Shown here one piece after another: positions 46,490 through 58,115 of a DNA stretch of 64,000 nucleotides. A program made the position numbers and the translations under genes. The notes beneath the pieces were generated by a model. The model made no database searches. It had not been told where the DNA came from and worked only from the letters and a program-made list of their open reading frames with translations. The number at the start of each line of letters is the position of its first letter. The stretch's first letter is position 1. Location: positions 5,817,278 to 5,881,277 of the forward strand of contig OZ022586.1 in NCBI GenBank assembly GCA_963669155.1. Direction: 5' to 3'. The stretch is from Arbacia lixula. Lineage: Eukaryota; Echinodermata; Echinoidea; Arbacioida; Arbaciidae.

Positions 46490-47385
46490 ATGAGATAAAA
46501 TGCAACTCTATGGGGGTTTGTGAAAAATACACCCATGGCGTATGGCGTTATTGGCGTATAAAAGGTTGATAGCCACTGTCATTACTTCTAGCCCAGTATG
46601 ATTTGCATGTTGGATGGTCCAACCCTGAACTCTCTACCATCTATAATGGTTTCCATCTGTGACGCCACATTGTCCAAAGGGATCCATCAAACGGGTTGTT
46701 TTAAATCATCCGTCCACCCCCCTTTTACTCTTTATTAGTGCCGAAATGGCCGGTATTATATTCACCCTCATTTTAGCATCCCACCATCTTGCTGGGGGAC
46801 CAAGTCATAGATAATAAAACATCTTAGCCGTGGATTTATGCCTGTCCTGGCTTCCATAATCATTTAATGATAGGCTGATATCTGCAGGGAGCTTTGAGAT
46901 CATCCGAGGTTCTCTGTCTTCTGGGTTGATGTCAAAGTGGGGCGGGAGTGTCCATGACCAAAGCTTAAATGTCAGGAGGAGGAGTACGGGGCACAACTCA
47001 ACTTAGATACAGGTGTATCCCAGCTCAGACCTTAGCCCTTTGTGTGCCAGAAACACTGCTCTTGTATTGGCTTTTGTGTGCAGTACTTGCACAAAAATAC
47101 ATCCATGGCACATATTAAAGAGTAAGAGGTAAGGTAGGGTTGCCCTTTTGCAAGCCAGATCCTTTCATGAGGGCTATTATCTTTGTAGCTCCAAAACACT
47201 TGTTTTCTTTGAATGGTGGTGAATAATCAATTTTGGGGGCTTATTCTCTTGTCATTATGGTTAAGTTTCAAGTTGATTCTTGGTAAGGGCTTGTAGCTTT
47301 GTTACAGGGGCAGAAATAAGAATCTGTATCTATTTTTGAGTCACCCTGTTCAGACCTTTAAATCATGTAGGGCCTACAGTAGTTA
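46490..47385. other. Non-coding stretch
   Basis: No recognised feature. Confidence 0.4.
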
Positions 47386-47897
47386 TAAACCCTTTTCTCA
47401 CTGTCAAAAATTTCGCTTAGCCCCGGCAATTGCGGTGCCAAGGCCCCCCCCCCCCCTTTAGCCCCACCAATTTTCCAGAGTTAAGCTTAGCCCCGTTTTT
47501 TTTCTCACTGTGTTTTTGAAAAGTGGGCTCCGGGACTATCTAGCACCACAATTTGGTAGGGTTAGCATTGCAATTGCGGTGCTAGGAAGGCCAATGAGAA
47601 CACAAAAAAAATAGTACGGGGTTAAGGAAGGCCGCATACATAATTACATTTCGTGCGCCTTCTCGAACCCCGTGCGTGAAATACGAGCATGGAGAATCAT
47701 AAATGTTCATTTACTAGAATGTCCGGGGTTAACGAAAGTAAGTGAGAACATGAGTAATTTTTCTTAGCCCCGCTTTTGTTGATAGTATGGCACTAAAATT
47801 GCCAGTGAGAAGAGGAGCTAAGGAAAGTCCGGGGTTAGGGATAGTACGGGACCAACAATAGTACAGGGTTAAGAAATCAGAGTGAGAAAATGGCTAT
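47386..47897. mobile_element. GGGGCTA-module TA-flanked element, copy 3
   Basis: Left 'TATAAACCCTTTTCTCACTG' and right 'CAGAGTGAGAAAATGGCTATA' are inverted. Inside are many 'TTAGCCCCG' and 'GTACGGG(G/A)' modules and repeated 'TTCTCACTG', as in the copy at 29130-29710, but with TTCTCACT in place of TTCACACT. Confidence 0.65.
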
Positions 47898-48391
47898 AGG
47901 GGGGACACCGGGGGAGACCCTCAGCCCCCATCTGTTAATTCCGCTGCTACCCATGCTTTTGAAAGTTCCCGTGTGCCCTTGCCCCTCGTAGCGTCACAGC
48001 GCATCAACATTCAGGGATGTTTCATAGTACTTTCTGGTTCATGGGCCATTTTTATCTGAGGGAGAAACAAGGTAGACAAGAAGGGAAATGAAGAAAAACC
48101 AAACACCAAAAACAGACACAGCAATTAATTGTGGTCACTGGTGGATTAGAAGAGAGGAAACCAAATTGGTTTTGTGCTATTGTGTGTGTGTCCTTTTGAA
48201 CTCTCCGATAGGAAAAGGGTTTGAAGACCACGTTTGATGTCAGAACAGTGTCATTAAATAACCTGTGTTGTCTGAATTGCATTTCATATAGGACAATCCT
48301 GAAGTGAGACACTGTGTGGAATTATAAAAGATTTGTTGATCTCAAAATAATTATGTGAGCCCTTAATTACATTTTAAACTCTTTTATTGCC
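47898..48391. other. Non-coding stretch
   Basis: Nothing recognised. Confidence 0.4.
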
Positions 48392-50366
48392 ATGGTGGGA
48401 GTAGATCATTGATTTACAACACAGGGAATAAATGAGGCCATGCTAGTGAAAGGGTTAACCTTCATGGTACCAATGTGTGAATAGACCATTGATTTACAAC
48501 AAAATGAATGAGCCTATGGTAATGAGATGGCTAACCTTCGTGGTACCAAGGTGTGAATAGACCATTACTTTATAACACAATGAATGCGCCCATTGTAATG
48601 AGAGGGTTAACCTTCGTGGTACCAAGGTGTGAATAGACCATTACTTTATAACACAATGAATGCGCCCATTGTAATGAGAAGCTTAACCTTCGTGGTACCA
48701 AGGTGTAAATAGACCATTAATTTACAACACAATAAATGAGCCTGTGGTAATGAGATGGTTAACCTTCGTCGTACCAAGGTGTGAATAGCCCATTGATTTA
48801 TAACACAATGAATGCGCCCATTGTAATGAGAGGGTTAACCTTCATGGTACCAATGTGTGAATAGACCATTGATTTACAACACAATGAATGAGCCTATGGT
48901 AATGAGATGGCTAACCTTCGTGGTACCAAGGTGTGAATAGACCATTACTTTATAACACAATGAATGCGCCCATTGTAATGAGAGGGTTAACCTTTGTGGT
49001 ACCAAGGTGTGAATAGACCATTGATTTATAACACAATGAATGAGCCCATGGTAATGAAAGCTTTAACCTTCGTGGTACCAAGCTGTGAATAGACCATTAC
49101 TTTACAACACAGTGAATGAGCCCATGGTAATGAGAGGGTTTACCTTTGTGGTACCAAGGTGTGAATAGACCATTGATTTACAACACAGTGAATGAGCCCA
49201 TGGTAATGAAAGGGTTAACCTTCATGGTACGAAGGTGTGAATAGACCATTACTTTACAACACAATGAATGAGCCCATGGTAATGAGAGGGTTTACCTTTG
49301 TGGTACCAAGGTGTGAATAGACCATTGATTTACAACACAGTGAATGAGCCCATGCTAGTGAGAGGGTTAACCTTCGTGGTACCAAGGTGTGAATAGACCA
49401 TTGATTTACAACACAGTGAATGAGCCCATGGTAATGAAAGGGTTAACCTTCATGGTACGAAGGTGTGAATAGACCATTACTTTACAACACAGTGAATGAG
49501 CCCATGGTAGTGAGAGGGTTAACCTTCATGGTACCAAGGTGTGAATAGACCATTGATTTACAACACAGTGAATGAGCCCATGGTAATGAGAGGGTTAACC
49601 TTCGTGGTACCAAGGTGTGAATAGACCATTGATTTATAACACAATGAATGAGCCCATGGTAATGAGAGGGTTAACCTTTGTGGTACCAAGGTGTGAATAG
49701 ACCATTGATTTACAACACAATGAATGAGCCCATGGTAATGAGAGGGTTAACTTATGTGGTACCAAGGTGTGAATAGACCATTGATTTACAACACAATGAA
49801 TGAGCCCATGGTAATGAGAGGGTTAACCTTCGTGGTACCAAGGTGTGAATAGACCATTGATTTACAACACCATGAATGAGCCCATGGTAATGAGAGGGTT
49901 AACCTTCATGGTACCAAGGTCTGAATAGACCATTGATTTACAACACAGTGAATGCGCCCATGGTAATGAGAGGGTTAACCTTTGTGGTATCAAGGTGTGA
50001 ATAGACCATTGGTTTACAACACAATGAATGAGCCCATGGTAATGAGAGGGTTAACCTTCGTGGCACTGAGGTGTGAATAGACCATTGATTTAGAACACAA
50101 TGAATGAGCCCATGGTAATGAGAGGGTTAACCATTGATTTACAACACAATGAATGAACCCATGGTAATGAGAGGGTTAACCTTCGTGGTACCAAGGTGTG
50201 AATAGACCATTGATTTACAACACAATGAATGCGCCCATTGTAATGAGAGGGTTAACCTTCGTGGTATCAAGGTGTGAATAGACCATTGATTTACAACACA
50301 ATGAATGCGCTCATGATAAGGAGACAAGTAACGTTTTTGGTACCAAGGCATGGTAATGAGAGGGTG
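48392..50366. repeat. 76-bp minisatellite, about 26 units
   Basis: Unit: 'gagagggttaaccttcgtgg', 'taccaaggtgtgaatagacc', 'attgatttacaacacaatga', 'atgagcccatggtaat'. Successive TGGTACC positions (49681, 49757, 49833) fix the period at 76. Each unit holds two restriction-like palindromes, GGTTAACC and GGTACC. Variants (CGTGG/CATGG/TGTGG; GATTTA/CTTTA; AATG/AGTG) recur in higher-order patterns. One unit near 50131 has lost the GGTACC block. The period is not a multiple of three, so it is not a protein repeat. Confidence 0.97.
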
Positions 50367-50582
50367 AAGCTGAAAGGTGAATGAACCTCAATCATCTCCT
50401 CTATTGTTGTTTATCTGACCCAAAGAGCATTGTCTGATATGAACATCTATCTCTGCCTCCCATCTAAAGCCAGCTTCCAGATAAAATGGGGATAAATTGC
50501 AGTCCAAATAATAGCCCAAGATACAATGCAGATCACTTGGGCTTCTCCCAACACACAGGTCAAAGCACATGGGGCATGAGTG

Positions 50583-51064
50583 GTGTCTTCGTTAGACCGA
50601 TGTGGGCGAGCTTGTTCTGATCGGGTTAGCTAGCCAGATCACGAAATAGCTAGCTATTTGCGTCTTCATTAGCCAGATAAGGCAAAATAGTTCGCTATTT
50701 GGTCGAGAAAATTTCCCAAGAAATCTTGGCCTAGATGGAGCTAGCTCGAGCTAGTTCGGAGCGTCTTCATTAGCCTGAAAATTTCCCGACCTCGGCATAC
50801 ATCAGCGCGCACGAGACATTGTTTTCATTAGGTTTTTTATACGTGTGTTAATGCTAGCTCACAACCGAAGCCATGCGGTCATGGCCTATTCCTGTCGCAC
50901 ACTGCGCATGTGCGAACATTGGGATGATTTGTGCATCTCGAGTTTCGAGCTTACGTATCCCAAGTTTCCAGCTAATGAAGACGCGATTGCAACTTCAGGC
51001 TAGTTCCCCGATCAGCCAAATAGCTCGCTATTTCATCTGATCTGGCTAATGAAGACGCACCTTA
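50583..51064. mobile_element. GCGTCTTCATTAGC family, copy 5 (reverse orientation)
   Basis: Starts 'tgtcttcgttagacc' and 'cgagcttgttctgatcgggt', has 'tttgcgtcttcattagccag', 'aaatttcccaagaaatcttg' and 'atggcctattcctgtcgcac', and ends GCTAATGAAGACGCACCTTA. Nearly full length in the opposite orientation to the copy at 29911. Confidence 0.8.
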
Positions 51065-51537
51065 AGAGGATTGGAGACTAGGCAGGAATAGGTGGTGGTA
51101 TCTATGGATCTAGAGTCAATAAGGAGGTCAGAGGGGCTAAGTGAGGTGTAATTGGTATTTAAGTTGCTGATCTTTGTATGAATTGCTCATTTGTCAAGCT
51201 CAGAGGGATGAAAAGGCAGAGTCAGACCAATCTACCACACAAAAGACCTGTAGAGCAGCCTGCTATCATTAATAAAGGTCTTAAAGGGACAATCACAGAG
51301 AGTAAAATGGAGAAAGAAAATTATTACATCTTCATTTTTGTTTAAAGCCTGGATTAAAAGTAGTATCATATCATTAAAGTTAATATAGATATCAAAGTCA
51401 TACCTTCACTAGACATGGAGGCCTATCAACACTTGTAAAGTAAAACTTGTCAAGTAAGATTGTAAAGAAGATGGTAACAGGGAAAGATGGATGATACCTT
51501 GAAAGGTTGAAATACCTGCCATCAGTAGTTCCTTTTC
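51065..51537. other. Non-coding stretch
   Basis: A TTAA-AGGGACAATCACAG start at 51291 resembles TTAA element ends and could mark another element abutting the next one, but no matching right terminus is seen. Confidence 0.3.
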
Positions 51538-52085
51538 TTAAAGACAGCCAGTCCCTTTTGCAGATCACCACAAAACCATCGAAACATTGGCAAAACATAT
51601 AGAGAAGTGTTAGCAAGCTTTATATTCATAATTTGAAACTGATACGTAGTGTAAAATTCAAATAATGCACGTAAACAACGTCTGATTAATAGTCTTTGCC
51701 TCAGGCTCTTAGCAGTTTGTGTTGAAATATCTGCTTTGTTGATTAATCTGTTTATTAAATTATAAAACGCATTATGAAAAAATTGTTCTATAGAAGGAAT
51801 CATCTCCATAGTTTGGTAATTACTCATAAAATTATAAATTATTACTCATAAAATTAGGATTTCACACTTGCATAATAACCACATAGATACTGTAACGAAG
51901 ACTAATACTTTTTTCGTAGTACGAAAAAAGTCGGTTTGAAATTTAACGGCTGAAATTTTTACATATACAGAAAGCTTCAACATGCTATATTCTTAGAAAT
52001 GGTCTTGAATCACACTTTCTTCAATTTACGATCGTGATAGACGATTTCAAAATTTAAGCTTGCAAAAGGGACGGACAATCTTTAA
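51538..52085 (+). mobile_element. 525-bp TTAA-flanked element, copy 2
   Basis: TTAA-AGACAGCCAGTCCCTTTT to AAAAGGGACGGACAATCT-TTAA. Contains a short internal duplication of 'ttactcataaaatta' around 51822-51860. Its right TTTAAA is shared with the following fold-back element. Confidence 0.9.
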
Positions 52086-52358
52086 AGGGCATATACTGTA
52101 CTGGGAAGGCAAAAAAGCCTTCAAAATGTAATTGTGAGTCATCTTCTTGCCAATGGTCTCCAAATGTTCGGCCCGAACATTTGGAGGATTTATGATTTAA
52201 TCACTCATTACTCCAAATGTAGATCATTTGAGGGCAAATAACTTTCAGCAAGTTTCTGAAATAGACAATACATGAATTTAAGACCATTGGCAAGTAGATT
52301 GCTAACAATTACATTTTGAAGGCATTTTTGCCTTCCCAGTACAGTATATGCCCTTTAA
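52082..52358. mobile_element. TTAA fold-back element (TACTGTACTGGGAAGGC family), copy 2
   Basis: TTAA-AGGGCATATACTGTACTGGG to CCCAGTACAGTATATGCCCT-TTAA. The left arm lacks about 90 bp relative to copy 1, which makes the hairpin lopsided. Starts exactly in the end of the preceding element. Confidence 0.9.
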
Positions 52359-53577
52359 TCTGTCTGAGGTCTTTGGGCTTTGGGCTTGCTTGTCAATTAG
52401 CTACAAATGTTTATACTGATTTGCTCTACACATATGTAGAGGCTCTATGTGATTAAGGACACTCTTGTGGTCATAGTGAGAAAGGAGTTCAGCTATTGTT
52501 ATCATATTAACAGTTTAATTATAAATTTCCTTGGCATGATAGAAATCTACATAATCAATTGATATTGCAATGTCTTTATGGATGTCATGCCCTTTTAACT
52601 GCTATTGATATTAAGTGCATATTTAGTGAAACATGCACATGAACACATCAGTGTGATAGCTTTAACTTGCTCCTTACAATAGGCTGAGGATATTAAGTCA
52701 TTCAGTGGGGTTTGAAAGTGTCAACCTGTCAGTTTGTGGAGCTAGCTCATTAATGGGCTGCATGATGAAGAGGATGTTTTGATGAGTTTGTGACTTTGTG
52801 GTGTGATTGTCTGCCAGCTTTCCTATCAGACAGGCTATCGCCATAGCAACACCCACCTGCACCCCAGTGCTGTTTCCTGCCATCAACACTCACCAAACCA
52901 AAGCAAACCAAATTATTAACACGGTGTTTACATAGTTTACAGGCACAAAGCTGTGTCAGTGGGTCATTGAGTTTGAATCAGTGAGTCTGAAATGCAGAGA
53001 CTAACCCTCATAGGTTTGTACAGGTACGCAGAGAGAAATAGACACAACTGGCAAGCAAGATGCTAGTCTTAGATCACATACACATGCTTTCAGACAGTGT
53101 TTTAATTTCATCTGTGCATGCAAATTAGGATGTTCAGACTTGGTCTGGACACTCTACGTATTGTGATGCCATAATCAAAATATATCAGATAACATTGAAA
53201 ACATTTCCTTCCACAGATACCAAACAAACCAAATAAACAACATGGCTTTTAAAGGCTCCATCTACTGCACTGTGCAGATTCATTGTTCTTTAGGCAATGC
53301 AGTATTTAAACAATACACGTCTTTCACTTGTCTGTCTTGGATTTACAGAGCAAGATGACAGGGCGAGTGACATCTTTTTATTTAACCCTCTCATTACTAT
53401 TTACAAGGAGATATATATTAAGCAAGTAAGGTTTGCAAAGCGTGGTATTGAAAGGTTTAATGTAAAAATGGTTTCCTTTGGATGTCTGATTACTTCAAAC
53501 TTGTCCCCATTTGTTTCTCTGCTTATCTGATGTGTTCTGTTATTCAATTCAATTTATTACCAGGGTCACATTTGCCT
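52359..53577. other. Non-coding stretch
   Basis: No recognised feature. Confidence 0.4.
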
Positions 53578-53942
53578 TTAAAGGGAGTATACTGTGTTGG
53601 GAAGACAAAAAGGCATTCAAAAGGTGATTGTGAGCAATCTTCTTGCCAGTGGTCTTAAATTCATGTATTGTTCATTTTAGAAACTTGCTGAGAGTTATTT
53701 GCCATAAAACGATCCACATTTGGAGTAATTAGTGATTTAATCACAAATCCTCAAATTGTTCAGGCCAAACATTTTGAGGATTTGTGATTAAATCACTAAT
53801 CATTCCAAATGTGGATCATATCAGAGCAAATAACTTTCAGCAAGTTTCTAAAATGGACAATACATGAATTTAAGACCATTGGCAAGAAGATTGCTCACAA
53901 TCACGTTTTGAAGGCCTTTTTGCCTTCCCAGTACTCCGTTTA
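53578..53942. mobile_element. TTAA fold-back element (TACTGTACTGGGAAGGC family), copy 3
   Basis: TTAA-AGGGAGTATACTGTGTTGGG at left, CCCAGTACTCCGT-TTAA at right. Both arms full length, hinge 'ttcaggccaaacat'. Confidence 0.9.
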
Positions 53943-54207
53943 ACACATGACCTCATAGATGTCAGCTTGGATAAAATGCGGCACTTTTTCTGACTCTGTT
54001 GCTTCATCTTCGATAGTCCCACCGCCACATTCATGGGCTGAAATTAGTTCTGATTGTTCATGGACTGCCAGGCTTGTTATTGAGATTTATTTCTTTGACA
54101 CTTTGATTCAACTCGCAACAGTTTCTTTGACTTGGGCTGTAGCCGGTAGATGAAGAGAGAAGAATGCTCCTCTGTGTGATGCAGATTTAGGTTAAGCCAC
54201 CTTAGGG
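53943..54207. other. Non-coding stretch
   Basis: A 64-codon plus-strand frame starting at 53959 has no supporting context. Confidence 0.3.
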
Positions 54208-54375
54208 GACCGATTAAAACTCAGTTTGTAGTATTGTCATCAGTCTTAATGGAAACTGGTTTGGTGTGAGTTTGTAGTAATGCAATCAATTTTTTTTTTA
54301 CTGAAAACTGGTTCAGTGTGAGTTTGCAGAATTGTAATCAGTCTTACTGAAAACTGGTTTGGTGAGAATCTGGAG
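54208..54375. repeat. ~58-bp tandem repeat, three units
   Basis: 'cagtttgtagtattgtcatc', 'agtcttaatggaaactggtt' and 'tggtgtgagtttg' recur three times with substitutions. Confidence 0.75.
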
Positions 54376-54986
54376 AGTTCTACTCGGTCTTCCTGCCATG
54401 AGTGTCAGTAACTCTTATAAGTGAAAGGAAAGTTTTGTTGTCCTGCACGATTGTATCAGAAAGATGAAATGACTTTGTAGCCTGAGAAATTATGGAAAGC
54501 CGTTTTTGCCTGGGGAAAATGCATTTTTCACAGGGGGCTACTTAAGAAAGCCAAAGGCTTAAGATGAACAGGTGTCTTGGTTAAGAAGTACTGTACTGGG
54601 CACCTACAGGAGGTAGAACTGAGCTGTGTGTGTGCATCGAGGTCTAACTTCATGTATGGCCAGCTGTATTAAGATGAGAGTAAGATTTTCATTAAATGTA
54701 ATGTTGGCAGACATGTATGTGACTGTATGTAACCCTGCTCCTTCTTGGTAACTCAGACAGTGAGTGTGAATTGAAGAAGTAAACAAGGTCGCCACATCAT
54801 GAGTCATTTAATCTGGAGATGAGTGGACCATCAGAAGTTATTCACTTGTCAGTCAGTAACATAAGTCAGGTAATGGGGTTTCAACTCTTATTTTAGCTGT
54901 AATACACAGATTCCCATAGAGCAGCAGTTTGCCTGGCACACTGTGGGTTAAAATGAAATGGTGCAGGAAGCTTTGGTGCCCTGTTA
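54376..54986. other. Non-coding stretch
   Basis: Nothing recognised. Confidence 0.4.
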
Positions 54987-55326
54987 GTATAAGGGTGTGT
55001 TTATCAACTCTTTTTTGGTAGAATTAAGGTTTCCAAACGCGTTTAAATTTTTTCAAACGCGTTTCAGGGAGTTGATAAATGCAAAGGTGTTTTGATTATG
55101 AGGTTCGGAAAGCTGCTTTGAAACACGCGTTTGAGCCAGAAACACGTCTAAAGAAGCGAGATAAACGCAAAGCTGTTTTGAAACGGCTTTAAACCACATG
55201 TTTTTGGTGACATGGCCGGTTTTCGACACCGTTTTTTAAACGCGTTGGGAAACGCGCTTGGAAACGCGTTCGTAACGGCCTTTGGAAATGCATTAAAATT
55301 TCTGAAAAGTAGATAAACATGGCCTA
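54987..55326. mobile_element. ~335-bp element rich in AAACGCGTTT, with GTTTATC ends
   Basis: Left 'ggtgtgtttatcaact' and right 'agtagataaacatggcct' are imperfect inverted repeats. The body has about a dozen copies of AAACGCG or CGCGTTT ('ttccaaacgcgtttaaattt', 'gaaacacgcgtttgag', 'aaacgcgttgggaaacgcgc'). Confidence 0.55.
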
Positions 55327-55410
55327 AGTCAATGAGCAGTGCAGGTAGTTGAGCTGCTTTCATGCAAAAGCTTCCAATCCAAGAACTGCTGGGGGGGGGG
55401 GGGCTACATG

Positions 55411-55642
55411 TACACAACAGCTCAAAGGAATTGGCATAGGGAAAGGGATAGGGAAGAAAGGGAAGGAGCCACAGTTTTGAATCATGGTGTAGTTTGTCCA
55501 GTTCAGAATGAAACACGATGCTTTAGCCTAAAAAGCATGTTTCATGCTGAACTGGACAAAACATACCGCGGTTCAGAATAGCGGCTCCTTCCCTTTCTTC
55601 CCTTTCCCTTTCCCTATGCTAATTCCTTTGAGCTGTGGTGTA
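55411..55642. mobile_element. TA-flanked fold-back element, copy 6
   Basis: TA-CACAACAGCTCAAAGGAATT to AATTCCTTTGAGCTGTGGTG-TA. Both arms present, hinge 'ctttagcctaaaaagc'. Confidence 0.9.
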
Positions 55643-56328
55643 ACTGAGCCACGTGATTCTCACCTCAGGCAGAAATAGAGCCCATGAGCTCTCCAATAGG
55701 ATCCACTTGAAAAGATAGCATAGACAGTAAAGTCAATATTCATAGGGTGTGTGCATTATCAATATCTATGCCCTATACGCAAGGTGAACGCACGCATATA
55801 TGTATACGTGAACTAGCAAGGTTGGGTTGACAAACTTGTGTCATCTTCCTGAACAACATTCATGAGCTGGGCCGATCGGAAGGAAATGCCGCACAGCATG
55901 TTTGCAGACGTCACGACAAGCAAACATATGTCTGAATGGAGACTCAAGAAGCCAAGAAGGTTGGTAAAGACACCCCATTGACTAGGACATACACTTAGGG
56001 AGCAATTAAAGATGACATGAATAACGTTCTTCCTTCTCAGTACTGCACCTATGGGCCACATCCACAGTTGAACAAGTTTCCCAGACAGGAATAGTCTGGC
56101 TTTCAGGCTGTTAGGCATTTCTACAATGTAATCCAAAAGTTCTGAAGAATAGAGTCTAGTACGGAGAAGACTAGTCCATTTATCATACTTCCTATTTCTC
56201 AGTCTGGGGTGAGCTGTAGGAGCTGTCACAAGTAATTAGTCTACTGCAAACAGACCCCTTCATGAAGCTGCTTGGATTGGAAATTCCCAAGCAGCCTGAA
56301 GTTTAGGCTAACATAGGAATCAGGAGAG
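55643..56328. other. Non-coding stretch with a dispersed-repeat copy
   Basis: 56085-56190 contains 'aatagtctggctttcaggct', 'gttaggcatttct' and 'agtacggagaagactagtcc', a copy of the CTAGTCT repeat. The 138-codon minus-strand frame at 55813-56229 runs through it and is not supported as a gene. Confidence 0.4.
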
Positions 56329-56857
56329 TTTAAAGACAGCCAGTCCCTTTTTCAGATCACCACAAAACCATCGAAACATTGGCAAAACATATAGAGAACT
56401 GTTAGCAAGCTCTATACTCACAATTTGAATTTGATACGTAGTGCAAAATTCAAATAATGCAAGTAAACAACGTCTGATTAATAGTCTTTACCTCAGGCTC
56501 TTAGCAGTTTGTGTTGAAATATCTACTTTATTGATTAATCTGTTTATTAAATTATAAAACGCATTATGAAAAAAATTGTTCAATGGAAGGAATTATCTCT
56601 TAAGTTTGGTAGTTACTCATAAAATTAGGATTTCACACGCGCATAATAACCACATAGATACTGTAACAAAGACTAATACTTTTTTCGTGGTACAAAAAAA
56701 GTCGGTTTGAAATTTAACGGCTGAATTTTTTTACATATACAGAAAGCTTCAACATGCTATATTCTTAGAAATGGTCTTGAATCACACTTTCTTCAATTTA
56801 CGATCGTGATAGACGATTTCAAATTTTAAACTTGCAAAAGGGACGGACAATCTTTAA
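56329..56857 (+). mobile_element. 525-bp TTAA-flanked element, copy 3
   Basis: TTAA-AGACAGCCAGTCCCTTTT to AAAAGGGACGGACAATCT-TTAA. Same body as the other copies. Both TTAA flanks intact. Confidence 0.9.
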
Positions 56858-57933
56858 ATTCAGATACAAAGTGTTGTCTTCTGATGTATTGTGCTTGCAT
56901 TGCCTTTAATCTGATCGCTACATATGTCCACGTTGCTTGATAATTGATGCAGCATAGAACAGTCTTGTACACTGCACACAGCCAATCAGGTGTGAGTATT
57001 ACAACTGTTACCATGACACTTGCAATCACTTAAAATGTGTAATGATTCATAGAAGAGCTATTTGCAACATTTGCAAAAATTGCTATTTTGCGCTGCTGAG
57101 ATATTACATGTACAAAAGGCAGGCGAACCAAAATTGGAACATCCAATGTTAACACTGCTTTTCATGAATTACATGGCATGTAGACATAGGTGCTGTAAGT
57201 AATGATGTTAGCGCTAAGTGAGCGCTAAATAAAGAGAGTGGAGCAAGGGACTGACGCTGGAGACGCACAAATTACAGTGAAATGAACTGGTTCCTGTCAT
57301 GTATAATGTCCTGGCTGTAAAGAACACGTACAGTAGCTCCAACCAGTCTCGCTACAATAGAAGCTCATGAATGTGAAACAAACAACATTCAATGGAACTG
57401 CATTCAAATTGTATTTTGTATTCATAGAAAGTCACTCAAAGAGAATTTTAAGCTCATGAATTTGAAACAAGCAAGATTCAATGAGACTGCATTATTAAAT
57501 TGTTGTTTCATTTTAATGTAGAATCACTGAAGGACAAATCACTGGCATTTGTTTCCTCTTCATTTTCATTTCCCCTCTGCAGTGAAACCTGATGTAACAA
57601 CCACCTGGATAAAGAGACACCAATTTGTGTTCCCTTTGAAAAATATTCCCCATTCACACCTGCATTGAAGCAACCTGTACATAAAGACCACCTGCTCACA
57701 TTTCTGGTCTCCCTTATGCAGTCTTTATTCACAGTTTTCACTCTAGTATCTATGTACTATTCCTACTATGATGTACATACAGTATACTTGTACTAGAGCC
57801 CTTCACCACATACCATCGTGAGGCAACCCAAACGCTGTATCCCTATATATCCTGTACGTAAAGGCCACCTGCTCAGAAAGGCCACATTATTGTCTCCTAT
57901 GTATAATAGGTTTCACATGTAGTGTCATTGTAC
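56858..57933. other. Non-coding stretch
   Basis: 'agtgaaacctgatgtaacaa' + 'ccacctgg' near 57580 is a partial relative of the next element. Otherwise nothing. Confidence 0.4.
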
Positions 57934-58115
57934 TACAGTGAAACCTTTCTATAGTGGCCACCCAAGGGAAACAAAAATTGTGGCCTTTATAGACAGGTGG
58001 CTGCTATAGGCATGTTCTTTCACACATGATCTCTCTCCGGGGGAATTATTTTAGTGGCCACTATAGACAGGACGGCTGTTATAGACATATGGCCACTAAG
58101 ACAGGTTTGACTGTA
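57934..58115. mobile_element. ~180-bp TA-flanked element with CAGTGAAACC ends
   Basis: TA-CAGTGAAACCTTTCTATAGT at left, GGCCACTAAGACAGGTTTGACTG-TA (read in parts) at right. The arms pair through 'agtggccac'. Matches the mariner-like miniature elements with TA target sites common in invertebrates. Confidence 0.75.

Noticed and set aside
50139..50351. Minus-strand frame with repeated peptide in the minisatellite
   Set aside because: The 76-bp period shifts frame every unit, so the frame survives by chance only.
48392..50366. CRISPR-like regular repeat array
   Set aside because: Units are contiguous 76-bp tandem copies with no unique spacers, in eukaryotic sequence.
55813..56229. 138-codon minus-strand frame
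   Set aside because: It overlaps a dispersed CTAGTCT repeat copy and shows no recognisable domain.
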